From Pseudomonas violetae (lineage in GTDB: Bacteria; Pseudomonadota; Gammaproteobacteria; Pseudomonadales; Pseudomonadaceae), in the NCBI RefSeq assembly GCF_023072615.1, contig NZ_JAKNRW010000013.1, positions 1 to 64,000 on the forward strand: a stretch of 64,000 nt of DNA. The letters are read 5' to 3'. Positions 39,895 to 52,929 of this stretch are shown in pieces. Positions within the stretch are counted from its first letter, which is position 1. Each line of letters starts with the position of its first letter. Under the pieces are notes generated by a model. It did not search any database and was not told the DNA's origin. It saw nothing but the letters and a program-made list of their open reading frames with translations. The translations under genes were made by a program, and so were the position numbers.

Positions 39895-41254
39895 AGCCTT
39901 GAAATTGAGCGAACTCACCGGCGCGCTGAATGCCCGCCTGGTCAACGCCGACGCGAGCTTCGCCGGTGTCAGTATCGATAGCCGGGCGATCCAGCCCGGC
40001 CAGTTGTTCGTGGCCCTGACCGGTCCGCGGTTCGACGGGCATGACTACCTGAATGACGTCGCCGCCAAAGGCGCAGTTGCAGCATTGGTCGAACGCGAAG
40101 TTGCCGACAGCCCACTGGCGCAACTGGTGGTGAAGGACACCCGCCAGGCCCTCGGCCAGTTGGGCGCGCTGAACCGTATCGCGTTCACCCAGCCCGTGGC
40201 GGCCATCACCGGTTCCAGCGGCAAGACCACGGTCAAGGAAATGCTCGCGAGCATCTTGCGCACCCGTGGTTCCGTGCTGGCCACCCGCGGCAATCTGAAC
40301 AACGACCTGGGTGTGCCGCTGACCCTGCTCGAACTGGCGCCGGAACACTGCGCAGCAGTGATCGAGCTGGGTGCTTCGCGGCTCGGCGAAATCGCCTACA
40401 CCGTCGCGATGACCAAGCCCCATGTCGCCGTGCTCAATAACGCGGGGACCGCCCACGTCGGCGAGTTTGGCGGGCCGGAAAAAATCGTCGAGGCCAAGGG
40501 CGAGATTATCGAAGGGCTGGATGCCGATGGCATCGCCGTGCTCAATCTAGATGACAAAGCCTTTGAAATCTGGATGACCCGCGCAGCCGGTCGCAAGGTG
40601 CTGACCTTTGCCCTGAGCAATGTCGCCGCCGACTTCTACGCCAGTGACCTGGACCGCGACGCTCGCGGCTGCCCGGCGTTCAACCTGCACAGTCCCGACG
40701 GTGTGGAGCGCGTTCAACTGAACCTGCTCGGCACCCATAACGTCGCCAATGCCATGGCTGCGGCAGCCGCTGCCCATGCGCTGGGTGTCTCCCTGTTCGG
40801 CATCGCCACCGGCCTCGGCGCGGTGCAACCGGTCAAGGGCCGCACCGTTGCGCAGCTGGCCAGCAATGGCATGCGCGTCATCGATGACACTTACAACGCG
40901 AACCCCACCTCAATGTGCGCCGCCGTTGATATACTCGCCGGCTTTTCCGGCCGCACCGTTCTGGTGCTCGGGGATATCGGCGAGTTGGGCGACTGGGCGG
41001 AGCAGGGGCACCGCGATGTGGGCGAGTACGCCCGCGACAAGGTATCTGCGCTTTATGCAGTGGGGCCAATGATGGCCCATGCCGTGAACGCGTTTGGCGA
41101 GCAAGCCCGTCACTTCAGCACCCAGGCTGAACTGATCCAGGCCCTCGGCGCCGAGCAAGACACCAACACCACCATTTTGATCAAGGGCTCGCGCAGCGCT
41201 GCGATGGAAAACATCGTTGCCGCTTTGTGCGGGTCCAGTTTGGAGAAACATTGA
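39887..41254 (+). CDS. murF: UDP-MurNAc-tripeptide D-alanyl-D-alanine ligase MurF
   Basis: Mur ligase of 455 residues that attaches D-Ala-D-Ala to complete the pentapeptide. It shows [14 protein letters not shown] (ATP loop), [43 protein letters not shown] and [11 protein letters not shown]. The start is GTG at 39887, 8 bp inside murE. The D-Ala-D-Ala it uses is made by DdlB, encoded later in the cluster. Its stop overlaps the mraY ATG. Confidence 0.97.
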   Translation: MLEALKLSELTGALNARLVNADASFAGVSIDSRAIQPGQLFVALTGPRFDGHDYLNDVAAKGAVAALVEREVADSPLAQLVVKDTRQALGQLGALNRIAFTQPVAAITGSSGKTTVKEMLASILRTRGSVLATRGNLNNDLGVPLTLLELAPEHCAAVIELGASRLGEIAYTVAMTKPHVAVLNNAGTAHVGEFGGPEKIVEAKGEIIEGLDADGIAVLNLDDKAFEIWMTRAAGRKVLTFALSNVAADFYASDLDRDARGCPAFNLHSPDGVERVQLNLLGTHNVANAMAAAAAAHALGVSLFGIATGLGAVQPVKGRTVAQLASNGMRVIDDTYNANPTSMCAAVDILAGFSGRTVLVLGDIGELGDWAEQGHRDVGEYARDKVSALYAVGPMMAHAVNAFGEQARHFSTQAELIQALGAEQDTNTTILIKGSRSAAMENIVAALCGSSLEKH

Positions 41255-42336
41255 TGCTGCTGCTGCTAGCGGAGTACATGCAACAGTTCTACAAAGGCTT
41301 CGCGGTCTTCCAGTACCTGACCCTGCGCGGGATTCTCGGTGTGCTGACCGCGCTGGTCCTTTCGCTGTGCTATGGCCCGTGGATGATTCGTACCCTGCAG
41401 AAGCGTCAGATCGGCCAATCGGTGCGTAACGACGGTCCGCAATCGCACCTGTCCAAGTCGGGCACCCCGACCATGGGCGGCGCGTTGATCCTGTCTTCGA
41501 TCGGTGTCAGCACCTTGCTCTGGGCTGACCTGAGCAACCGCTATGTCTGGACGGTATTGCTGGTGACCCTGCTGTTCGGCGCGATCGGCTGGGTGGATGA
41601 CTACCGCAAGGTGATCGAGAAAAACTCCCGTGGTCTACCAAGTCGCTGGAAATACTTCTGGCAGTCGGTGTTCGGCCTGGGCGCGGCGATCTTCCTGTTC
41701 ATGACCGCCACCACGCCAGTGGAAACCACGCTGATCCTGCCGATGCTCAAGGACTACAGCATTCCATTGGGCGCGGGCTTCATTGTCCTGACCTACTTCG
41801 TGATCGTCGGCTCGAGCAACGCGGTCAACCTTACCGATGGCCTGGACGGTCTGGCGATCATGCCGACCGTCATGGTCGGTGGCGGCCTGGGGATCTTCTG
41901 CTACCTGTCGGGTAACGTGAAATTCGCTGAATACCTGCTGATCCCTTACGTGCCGGGCGCCGGTGAACTGATCGTATTCTGCGGCGCGCTGATTGGTGCG
42001 GGCCTGGGCTTCCTCTGGTTCAACACTTATCCGGCGCAAGTCTTCATGGGTGACGTCGGTGCGTTGGCGCTGGGCGCCGCCCTGGGCACCATCGCGGTCA
42101 TCGTCCGCCAGGAAATCGTCCTGTTCATCATGGGCGGCGTGTTCGTGATGGAAACCCTGTCGGTGGTCATCCAGGTGGCCTCCTTCAAGTTGACCGGGCG
42201 CCGGGTGTTCCGCATGGCACCGATACACCACCACTTTGAACTCAAGGGCTGGCCCGAGCCGCGCGTGATCGTCCGATTCTGGATCATTACCGTGATTCTC
42301 GTACTGGTTGGCCTTGCCACCCTGAAGCTGAGGTAG
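41254..42336 (+). CDS. mraY: Phospho-N-acetylmuramoyl-pentapeptide transferase MraY
   Basis: Polytopic membrane enzyme of 360 residues that makes lipid I from UDP-MurNAc-pentapeptide and undecaprenyl phosphate. Conserved cytosolic loops are [52 protein letters not shown] and [11 protein letters not shown], including the Asp residues needed for Mg2+. About ten transmembrane helices are predicted by eye. The ATG at 41254 overlaps the murF stop; GGAGAAA precedes it. Confidence 0.97.
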   Translation: MLLLLAEYMQQFYKGFAVFQYLTLRGILGVLTALVLSLCYGPWMIRTLQKRQIGQSVRNDGPQSHLSKSGTPTMGGALILSSIGVSTLLWADLSNRYVWTVLLVTLLFGAIGWVDDYRKVIEKNSRGLPSRWKYFWQSVFGLGAAIFLFMTATTPVETTLILPMLKDYSIPLGAGFIVLTYFVIVGSSNAVNLTDGLDGLAIMPTVMVGGGLGIFCYLSGNVKFAEYLLIPYVPGAGELIVFCGALIGAGLGFLWFNTYPAQVFMGDVGALALGAALGTIAVIVRQEIVLFIMGGVFVMETLSVVIQVASFKLTGRRVFRMAPIHHHFELKGWPEPRVIVRFWIITVILVLVGLATLKLR

Positions 42337-42341
42337 AACGA

Positions 42342-43688
42342 GTGTCTCTGATCGCTTCTGACCACTTCCGCATCGTTGTCGGCCTCGGCAAGAGCGGCAT
42401 GTCCCTGGTTCGCTTCCTGGCGAGCCGGGGCACGTCGTTTGCTGTGGCCGATACGCGGGAAAATCCACCGGAACTGGCCACGCTCAAGCGTGACTATCCG
42501 CACGTGGAAGTGCGTTGTGGCGAGCTTGATGTCGAGTTCCTGTGCCGTGCCGACGAGCTCTACGTGAGCCCCGGCCTGGCGCTGGCGACTCCGGCCCTGC
42601 AGGCCGCCGCCGCCCGAGGGGTGAAATTGTCCGGTGACATCGAACTGTTCGCGCGTAACGCGAAGGCGCCGATAGTCGCCATCAGTGGTTCCAACGCGAA
42701 AAGCACCGTGACCACCCTCGTTGGTGAGATGGCCGCAGCCGCCGGCAAGCGTGTGGCGGTCGGCGGCAACCTTGGCACGCCGGCGCTGGACCTGCTCGGC
42801 GACGACGTCGAGTTGTACGTCATGGAGCTGTCGAGCTTCCAGTTGGAAACCACCGATAACCTCGGTGCTGAAGTAGCGACCGTGCTCAACGTCAGCGAAG
42901 ATCACATGGACCGCTACAGCGGCCTGCCGGCCTACCACCTGGCCAAGCACCGGATCTTCCGCGGCGCCCGGCAGTTCGTGGTTAACCGTCAGGACGCCCT
43001 GAGCCGTCCATTGATGGGTGAAGGCCAGCCTTGCTGGACCTTCGGCCTTAGCAAACCTGATTTCAAGGCATTCGGTATCCGCGAAGAAGATGGCGAGAAG
43101 TACCTGGCCTTCGAATTCCAGAACCTGCTGGCGGTGCGCGAATTGAAGATTCGCGGTGCCCACAACCAGTCCAACGCCTTGGCGGCATTGGCGCTGGGGC
43201 ATGCGGTGGGCCTGCCGTTCGACGCCATGCTCTCGTGCCTGCGCACCTTCGCCGGCCTTGAGCATCGTTGCCAGTGGGTCCGTGACCTGGATGGCGTTGG
43301 CTACTACAACGACTCCAAGGCCACTAACGTAGGCGCTGCGCTGGCAGCCATCGAAGGCCTGGGCGCAGATATCGACGGCAAGGTCGTGCTGATCGCCGGT
43401 GGCGACGGCAAGGGCGCCGAGTTCAACGATCTGCGTGATCCGGTTGCGGCCAACTGCCGCGCCGTGATCCTGATGGGGCGCGACTGCGACAAGATCGGTG
43501 CGGCTGTTGGCAACCGTGTGCCGCTGATCCGCGTCGGGTCCCTGGTCGAGGCGGTGGAGCAATGCCGCGCCGCAGCCCATCCGGGTGACGTGGTGCTGCT
43601 GTCGCCGGCCTGTGCCAGTTTCGACATGTTCAAGAATTACGAAGACCGTGGTCACCAGTTCGTCCGCGCCGTGGAGGATCTGGCATGA
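42342..43688 (+). CDS. murD: UDP-MurNAc-L-alanine:D-glutamate ligase MurD
   Basis: Mur ligase of 448 residues adding D-Glu, the second residue of the stem peptide. The dinucleotide-like N-terminus has VGLGKSGMSLVRFL. The ATP loop reads SGSNAKSTVTTL, with Ala where most Mur ligases have Gly, a variant I recall from other Pseudomonas MurD. NVSEDHMDRY and YYNDSKATNVGA follow. It starts with GTG 6 bp after mraY and overlaps the ftsW start (ATGA). Confidence 0.97.
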   Translation: MSLIASDHFRIVVGLGKSGMSLVRFLASRGTSFAVADTRENPPELATLKRDYPHVEVRCGELDVEFLCRADELYVSPGLALATPALQAAAARGVKLSGDIELFARNAKAPIVAISGSNAKSTVTTLVGEMAAAAGKRVAVGGNLGTPALDLLGDDVELYVMELSSFQLETTDNLGAEVATVLNVSEDHMDRYSGLPAYHLAKHRIFRGARQFVVNRQDALSRPLMGEGQPCWTFGLSKPDFKAFGIREEDGEKYLAFEFQNLLAVRELKIRGAHNQSNALAALALGHAVGLPFDAMLSCLRTFAGLEHRCQWVRDLDGVGYYNDSKATNVGAALAAIEGLGADIDGKVVLIAGGDGKGAEFNDLRDPVAANCRAVILMGRDCDKIGAAVGNRVPLIRVGSLVEAVEQCRAAAHPGDVVLLSPACASFDMFKNYEDRGHQFVRAVEDLA

Positions 43689-44902
43689 GCCTGCTGAGTA
43701 TCATCAAACCGTACCCGTCGCCGATTATCACCGGGCGCGGCATCGATCTCGACTTCCCGATGCTCGCCGGTTGTCTGGCATTACTGGGCCTGGGCCTGGT
43801 GATGATCGCCTCGGCGTCGACCGAAGTCGCCGCAGCACAGTCGGGCAGCGCCCTGTACTACATGATCCGCCACCTGATTTACGTGATGCTGGGCCTGGGC
43901 GCCTGCATCGTCACCATGATGGTCCCGATCGCTACCTGGCAGCGCCTGGGCTGGCTGATGTTGATTGGCGCGTTCGGCTTGCTGGTGATGGTGATCATCC
44001 CGGGCATCGGCCGTGAAGTGAACGGTTCGATGCGCTGGATTGGGTTCAGCTTTTTCAACGTGCAGCCTTCCGAGATCGCCAAGGTGTTCGTGGTGATTTA
44101 CCTCGCCGGTTACCTGGTGCGGCGCCAGAAAGAAGTGCGTGAAAGCTGGATGGGCTTTTTCAAACCATTCATCGTGCTGTTGCCGATGGCCGGGCTATTG
44201 TTGATGGAGCCGGACTTCGGCGCCACCGTCGTGATGATGGGGGCCGCTGCGGCCATGCTGTTCCTTGGCGGGGTGGGGCTGTTTCGCTTCCTGCTGATGG
44301 TGCTGCTGGCCGTCGGTGCCGTGGTGCTGCTGATCCAGATGCAGCCGTATCGGATGGCGCGCCTGACCAACTTCGCCGACCCATGGGCCGACCAGTTCGG
44401 CGCCGGCTACCAGTTGTCCCAGGCGTTGATCGCTTTCGGTCGCGGCGAGTGGCTGGGCGTCGGCCTGGGCAACAGCGTGCAGAAGCAGTTCTACCTGCCG
44501 GAAGCCCACACCGACTTCGTGTTCTCGGTCCTGGCCGAAGAGCTGGGTGCAGTAGGCTCGCTGGTCACGGTTGCACTGTTTGCCTTCGTCTGCGTACGCG
44601 GCATGTACATCGGATACTGGGCGGAAAAAGCCAAGCAGTTTTTTGCGGCCTACATTGCCTATGGCCTGTCATTCCTGTGGATCGGTCAGTTCCTGATCAA
44701 TATCGGCGTGAACGTCGGCCTGTTGCCAACCAAGGGCCTGACCCTCCCGTTTCTGAGCTATGGCGGCAGTTCGCTGGTGATCTGCTGTGCCTGTCTGGGC
44801 CTGCTGCTGCGCATCGAATGGGAGAGTCGAACCCATCTGGGTAGCGAAGAGATGGAGTTCCAGGAAAGCGACTTCGCCGAGGAGCCGACCCATGGGCGCT
44901 AA
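43685..44902 (+). CDS. ftsW: Septal peptidoglycan glycosyltransferase FtsW
   Basis: SEDS-family polymerase, 405 residues with about ten transmembrane helices. It polymerises lipid II at the septum in a complex with FtsI. Signature regions include MIASASTEVA, GREVNGSMRWI, QPSEIAKVF, LPEAHTDFVFSVLAEELG and the C-terminal PTKGLTLPFLSYGGSSL. The catalytic Asp is expected in LMEPDFGATV or the following large loop. Its end overlaps murG by 11 bp. Confidence 0.97.
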   Translation: MSLLSIIKPYPSPIITGRGIDLDFPMLAGCLALLGLGLVMIASASTEVAAAQSGSALYYMIRHLIYVMLGLGACIVTMMVPIATWQRLGWLMLIGAFGLLVMVIIPGIGREVNGSMRWIGFSFFNVQPSEIAKVFVVIYLAGYLVRRQKEVRESWMGFFKPFIVLLPMAGLLLMEPDFGATVVMMGAAAAMLFLGGVGLFRFLLMVLLAVGAVVLLIQMQPYRMARLTNFADPWADQFGAGYQLSQALIAFGRGEWLGVGLGNSVQKQFYLPEAHTDFVFSVLAEELGAVGSLVTVALFAFVCVRGMYIGYWAEKAKQFFAAYIAYGLSFLWIGQFLINIGVNVGLLPTKGLTLPFLSYGGSSLVICCACLGLLLRIEWESRTHLGSEEMEFQESDFAEEPTHGR

Positions 44903-45954
44903 CGTGCTGATCATGGCGGGCGGCACCGGTGGCCACGTGTTCCCGGCGCTGGCCTGTGCACGCGAATTCCAGGCCCGCGGGTATACCGTGCATTGGCTCG
45001 GCACCCCGCGTGGCATCGAGAACGAACTGGTGCCGATGGCCGGTATCGAGCTGCACCGCATCAATGCCAGCGGTCTGCGTGGCAAGGGCAAGCTGTCGCT
45101 GCTCAAGGCCCCGATCATGTTGCTCAAGTCGGTCTGGCAGGCGCGGGCGATCATTCGCCAACTGCGGCCGGTCTGCGTGGTCGGCTTTGGTGGCTATGTG
45201 ACCGGTCCTGGCGGTGTTGCCGCCAAATGGGCTGGCGTGCCGGTGATCGTTCATGAGCAGAACGCCGTGGCCGGTACCGCCAATCGATTACTGGTGCCGT
45301 TGGCCGCTCGGGTGTGTGAAGCCTTCCCCGACACCTTTACCCTGTCGGACAGCCGCCGTACCACCGGTAACCCGGTACGTACCGAGCTGTTCCTCGAAAC
45401 ACCGCGTTCGGCCCTGGCCGGGCGCAAGGCGCGTTTGCTGATCCTGGGCGGAAGCCTGGGCGCAGAGCCATTGAACAAGTTGCTGCCTGAAGCCCTGGCC
45501 CAAGTCGCTGCCGACCTGCGCCCTGAAGTGTTTCATCAGGCCGGCAAAAACCACGATGAAGTGACTGCAGAGCGCTATCGCGCGGCCGGCGTCGAGGCGC
45601 AGGTGCAGCCTTTCATCAAAGACATGGCCCAAGCCTATGGCTGGGCCGACCTGGTGGTGTGCCGCGCAGGCGCGCTGACCATCAGTGAACTGGCTGCCGC
45701 CGGTCTGCCCTCGATGCTGGTGCCTTTGCCCCACGCCATTGACGATCACCAGACCCGCAATGCCGACTATTTGGCCCGTGAAGGCGCTGCCTTCCTGATG
45801 CCACAAAGAACGACCGGCGCTGCGGATCTTGCCGCACGCCTGACAGAGGTCCTGATGCAACCACAACGACTCAATGACATGGCCTCCGCCGCTCGCCGCC
45901 TGGCCAAACCAGACGCCACTCGCAACGTTGTCGATACCTGCCTGGAGGTGGCCC

Positions 45955-45962
<8 letters not shown>
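44892..45962 (+). CDS. murG: UDP-GlcNAc:lipid I N-acetylglucosaminyltransferase MurG
   Basis: Peripheral inner-membrane GT-B glycosyltransferase of 356 residues that turns lipid I into lipid II. The N-terminal G-loop is [15 protein letters not shown], followed by [23 protein letters not shown] and [14 protein letters not shown]. The C-terminal donor domain has [12 protein letters not shown] and [19 protein letters not shown]. The ATG at 44892 lies 11 bp inside ftsW; the last 8 bp overlap murC. Confidence 0.97.
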
Positions 45963-48368
<2,406 letters not shown>

Positions 48369-48372
48369 GAAC

Positions 48373-49242
48373 ATGCAAGGCGCCCAGCTGAGACATCAGC
48401 CTCCCGCACCGCCCGGCCGCAAGCCGGTGCCGCGGGGTGCAAGCCGAATGGTGGCCAAAGAGCCGATGTCCGCGCGCCTGCCGAAAGCCAACTTCGGTTT
48501 TCTTAAAGCCCTGTTCTGGCCGGTACTGCTGATAGCTCTGGGGGTCGGTACTTACGAAGGTGCGCAGCGTCTGCTGCCGTACGCCGACCGGCCGATCACC
48601 AAGATCGCCGTACAAGGCGACCTGAGCTACATCAGCCAGCAAGCGGTGCAGCAACGGATCGCCCCTTTTGTGGCGGCGAGCTTCTTCACCATCGACCTGG
48701 CGAGCATGCGCACCGAGCTGGAACAGATGCCATGGATTGCCCATGCCGAAGTGCGTCGGGTATGGCCGGATCAGGTAGTGATTCGCCTGGAAGAGCAACT
48801 GCCGGTGGCCCGTTGGGGCGACGAGTCGTTGCTGAACAACCAGGGCCAGGCATTCACCCCGCGCGAGCTGGCGAACTACGAACACTTGCCACAGCTGTTT
48901 GGCCCACAACGGGCCCAGCAGCAGGTGATGCAGCAGTACCAGGTGCTGAGCCAGATGCTCAGACCGTTGGGCTTCTCGATTGCACGGCTGGAATTGCGTG
49001 AGCGCGGCAGCTGGTTCCTGACCACCGGAGCCGGCAGTGCGGGCCCGGGCATCGAGCTACTGCTGGGACGCGGCAACCTGTTGGAGAAGATGCGCCGTTT
49101 TATCGCCATCTATGACAAGACGCTTAAAGAACAGATTACGAACATTGCGCGCATCGATCTGCGCTACGCCAACGGCCTCGCTGTTGGCTGGCGGGAACCT
49201 GTAGCGCCCACGACAGCCCAACCCGCTGTCGCGAAGAATTAA
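48373..49242 (+). CDS. ftsQ: Cell division protein FtsQ
   Basis: A bitopic division protein of 289 residues. It has a long basic cytosolic N-terminus rich in Pro and Arg, one transmembrane helix ([19 protein letters not shown]), a periplasmic POTRA domain ([18 protein letters not shown]) and a C-terminal beta domain ([20 protein letters not shown]). FtsQ scaffolds FtsB-FtsL and brings them to the divisome. Placement between ddlB and ftsA is the classical order. Confidence 0.95.
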   Translation: MQGAQLRHQPPAPPGRKPVPRGASRMVAKEPMSARLPKANFGFLKALFWPVLLIALGVGTYEGAQRLLPYADRPITKIAVQGDLSYISQQAVQQRIAPFVAASFFTIDLASMRTELEQMPWIAHAEVRRVWPDQVVIRLEEQLPVARWGDESLLNNQGQAFTPRELANYEHLPQLFGPQRAQQQVMQQYQVLSQMLRPLGFSIARLELRERGSWFLTTGAGSAGPGIELLLGRGNLLEKMRRFIAIYDKTLKEQITNIARIDLRYANGLAVGWREPVAPTTAQPAVAKN

Positions 49243-49257
49243 GAAGAGGCAGGACCC

Positions 49258-50517
49258 ATGGCAAACGTGCAAAGCGGCAAAATGATCGTCGGTCTGGATA
49301 TCGGCACTTCCAAGGTGGTGGCGCTGGTCGGCGAGGTCGCGGACGATGGCACGCTGGAAATCGTCGGGATCGGTACGCACCCATCCCGCGGCCTGAAGAA
49401 AGGCGTGGTGGTGAACATCGAGTCCACCGTGCAATCGATCCAGCGCGCAATCGAAGAAGCGCAGCTGATGGCCGGTTGCCGGATCCACTCGGCGTTCGTC
49501 GGCGTGGCGGGCAATCACATCCGCAGCCTGAACTCCCACGGCATCGTGGCGATTCGAGATCGTGAAGTCAGCTCCGCCGACCTCGAGCGCGTTCTCGACG
49601 CCGCCCAGGCCGTGGCGATCCCGGCTGACCAGCGAGTGCTGCACACCCTGCCGCAGGATTACGTGATCGATAACCAGGAAGGTGTACGTGAGCCCCTGGG
49701 CATGTCCGGCGTTCGCCTGGAAGCCAAGGTCCACGTGGTCACCTGCGCCGTCAACGCTGCTCAGAACATTGAGAAATGCGTGCGTCGCTGCGGCCTGGAA
49801 ATCGACGACATCATTCTCGAGCAGCTGGCTTCGGCCTATTCGGTGCTGACCGACGACGAGAAAGAACTGGGTGTGTGCCTGGTGGACATCGGCGGCGGCA
49901 CCACCGACATCGCGATCTTCACCGAAGGCGCGATCCGTCACACCGCCGTGATCCCGATTGCCGGTGATCAGGTGACCAACGACATCGCCATGGCGTTGCG
50001 CACCCCGACCCAGTACGCCGAAGAGATCAAGATTCGGTACGCGTGCGCCTTGGCCAAGCTGGCCGGTGCTGGCGAGACCATCAAGGTGCCAAGCGTTGGC
50101 GACCGTCCACCGCGCGAACTGTCCCGCCAGGCCCTGGCCGAAGTGGTCGAGCCGCGTTACGACGAACTGTTCACCCTGATCCAGGCCGAGTTGCGTCGCA
50201 GCGGCTACGAAGACCTGATCCCGGCCGGCATCGTGCTGACCGGCGGCACCTCGAAAATGGAAGGCGCGGTTGAACTGGCCGAGGAAATCTTCCACATGCC
50301 GGTCCGCCTGGGCGTGCCCCATGGCGTCAAGGGCCTGGATGACGTGGTGCGTAACCCGATCTACTCCACCGGCGTTGGCCTGTTGATGTACGGCCTGCAG
50401 AAGCAGTCTGACGGGATTTCGTTCTCGGGAATCAGCAGCCGCGACAGTTATAGCAACGAAGAACCGAAAGCCGCCTTGCTCGATCGCATCAAGAGCTGGG
50501 TTCAAGGCAACTTCTAA
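49258..50517 (+). CDS. ftsA: Cell division protein FtsA
   Basis: Actin-like ATPase of 419 residues that tethers FtsZ to the membrane. Phosphate and connection loops are visible as VGLDIGTSKVVALVG, CLVDIGGGTTDIAIF and GIVLTGGTSKMEGAVELA. The 1C domain lies between them (SRGLKKGVVVNIEST). The C-terminal amphipathic membrane anchor is LLDRIKSWVQGNF. AGAAGAGG precedes the ATG. The ftsZ gene follows after an 80-bp gap. Confidence 0.97.
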   Translation: MANVQSGKMIVGLDIGTSKVVALVGEVADDGTLEIVGIGTHPSRGLKKGVVVNIESTVQSIQRAIEEAQLMAGCRIHSAFVGVAGNHIRSLNSHGIVAIRDREVSSADLERVLDAAQAVAIPADQRVLHTLPQDYVIDNQEGVREPLGMSGVRLEAKVHVVTCAVNAAQNIEKCVRRCGLEIDDIILEQLASAYSVLTDDEKELGVCLVDIGGGTTDIAIFTEGAIRHTAVIPIAGDQVTNDIAMALRTPTQYAEEIKIRYACALAKLAGAGETIKVPSVGDRPPRELSRQALAEVVEPRYDELFTLIQAELRRSGYEDLIPAGIVLTGGTSKMEGAVELAEEIFHMPVRLGVPHGVKGLDDVVRNPIYSTGVGLLMYGLQKQSDGISFSGISSRDSYSNEEPKAALLDRIKSWVQGNF

Positions 50518-50597
50518 CGAAGCAGTTTCAAGTGGCACAAGCGGCAAGCAGTAAAAGCAGTAGGCGAAAAAACTAGAGAATGTAAAGGAGAGGGAAA

Positions 50598-51791
50598 ATG
50601 TTCGAACTCGTAGACAACATCCCCGCAAGCCCGGTCATCAAAGTTATCGGTGTTGGCGGAGGCGGCGGCAACGCTGTCAACCATATGGTCAAGAGCAACA
50701 TTGAAGGCGTTGAATTCATCTGCGCCAACACTGATGCCCAGGCGCTGAAATCCATCGGCGCGCGGACCATCCTGCAACTGGGCACCGGCGTGACCAAAGG
50801 TCTCGGCGCTGGCGCCAACCCTGAAGTAGGTCGTCAGGCCGCTCTCGAAGATCGTGAGCGCATTGCCGAAGTCCTGCAGGGCACCAATATGGTGTTCATC
50901 ACCACTGGCATGGGTGGTGGTACCGGTACCGGTGCTGCGCCGATCATTGCTGAAGTGGCCAAGGAAATGGGGATTCTCACCGTTGCGGTGGTGACTCGTC
51001 CGTTCCCGTTCGAAGGCCGCAAGCGCATGCAGATCGCCGACGAAGGTATCCGTCTGCTGTCTGAAAGCGTCGACTCGTTGATCACCATCCCCAACGAGAA
51101 GCTGCTGACCATCCTTGGTAAGGACGCCAGCCTGCTGTCGGCTTTCGCCAAGGCAGACGATGTACTGGCCGGCGCCGTTCGCGGTATTTCCGACATCATC
51201 AAGCGTCCAGGCATGATCAACGTCGACTTTGCCGACGTACGTACCGTGATGAGCGAAATGGGCATGGCGATGATGGGCACTGGCTGCGCCAGCGGTCCGA
51301 ACCGTGCTCGCGAGGCTACCGAAGCGGCCATTCGCAACCCGTTGCTGGAAGACGTGAACCTGCAAGGTGCACGCGGCATCCTGGTGAACATCACCGCCGG
51401 TCCTGACCTTTCCCTGGGTGAGTACTCCGACGTGGGTAGCATCATCGAAGCCTTCGCTTCCGAACACGCAATGGTCAAGGTCGGTACCGTTATCGACCCT
51501 GACATGCGCGACGAACTGCACGTGACGGTGGTTGCTACCGGTCTGGGCGCGAAAATCGAGAAGCCTGTCAAGGTTATCGACAACACCATGCACACGTCCG
51601 TGGCTTCCCAGCCACAGCAACAGGCACCCGCTCGTCAGGAAGCTCCTGCCGTGAACTACCGTGATCTGGACCGTCCGACCGTCATGCGTAACCAGGCCCA
51701 GGCCGGTGCTGCGACTGCCGCGAAGATGAATCCGCAAGATGACCTGGACTACCTGGACATCCCGGCTTTCCTGCGTCGTCAGGCCGATTGA
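50598..51791 (+). CDS. ftsZ: Cell division protein FtsZ
   Basis: Tubulin-like GTPase of 397 residues that forms the Z-ring. The tubulin signature GGGTGTG is at residues 106-112, the N-terminal loop is VIGVGGGGGNAVNHM, and the catalytic T7 loop is in NVDFADVRTVM. A Gln/Pro-rich linker leads to the conserved C-terminal peptide DYLDIPAFLRRQAD, which binds FtsA and ZipA. A very strong ribosome-binding site (AAAGGAGAGG) gives the high expression expected of FtsZ. Confidence 0.98.
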   Translation: MFELVDNIPASPVIKVIGVGGGGGNAVNHMVKSNIEGVEFICANTDAQALKSIGARTILQLGTGVTKGLGAGANPEVGRQAALEDRERIAEVLQGTNMVFITTGMGGGTGTGAAPIIAEVAKEMGILTVAVVTRPFPFEGRKRMQIADEGIRLLSESVDSLITIPNEKLLTILGKDASLLSAFAKADDVLAGAVRGISDIIKRPGMINVDFADVRTVMSEMGMAMMGTGCASGPNRAREATEAAIRNPLLEDVNLQGARGILVNITAGPDLSLGEYSDVGSIIEAFASEHAMVKVGTVIDPDMRDELHVTVVATGLGAKIEKPVKVIDNTMHTSVASQPQQQAPARQEAPAVNYRDLDRPTVMRNQAQAGAATAAKMNPQDDLDYLDIPAFLRRQAD

Positions 51792-51822
51792 TGGAATGTA
51801 TCAGGGCTATGAAGGTGATTGG

Positions 51823-51851
51823 TGTTCAGCAAAGGTCTGGTCTGCTATTAT
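51823..51851 (+). promoter_or_regulatory. Candidate lpxC promoter
   Basis: A good -10 box TATTAT at 51846-51851 lies in the 112-bp ftsZ-lpxC gap; the -35 at 17 bases (TGTTCA, 51823-51828) is poor. No terminator separates ftsZ from lpxC, so read-through is also possible. Confidence 0.4.
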
Positions 51852-51867
51852 CGCCAGCCTTTGTTGA

Positions 51868-52815
<948 letters not shown>

Positions 52816-52836
52816 GTAAAAACCTCTCTAGTTTTT

Positions 52837-52864
52837 AAGGGCTGCCTTCGGGTGGCCTTTTTTT
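52837..52864 (+). terminator. Terminator after lpxC, end of the dcw cluster
   Basis: AAGGGCTGCC and GGTGGCCTTT pair around TTCG with three G-T pairs, followed by a run of T residues. Confidence 0.88.
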
Positions 52865-52929
52865 ATGATCCGATTTTTTGTGGCGCCTGGGCTGACCTTT
52901 TCGCGAGCAAGTCAATCAACTAAAAATCG

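Noticed and set aside
42660-42720. Mutant ATP loop in MurD (Ala for Gly in SGSNAKST)
   Set aside because: I recall the same loop in other Pseudomonas MurD proteins, so it is a lineage feature and not a defect.
42027-43655. 542-residue minus-strand open frame over mraY and murD
   Set aside because: It lies antisense to two clearly identified genes; GC-rich third positions keep the opposite frame open. Its translation shows no known motif.
49057-50628. 523-residue minus-strand open frame over ftsA
   Set aside because: Antisense shadow of ftsA, His- and Gln-rich with no family features.
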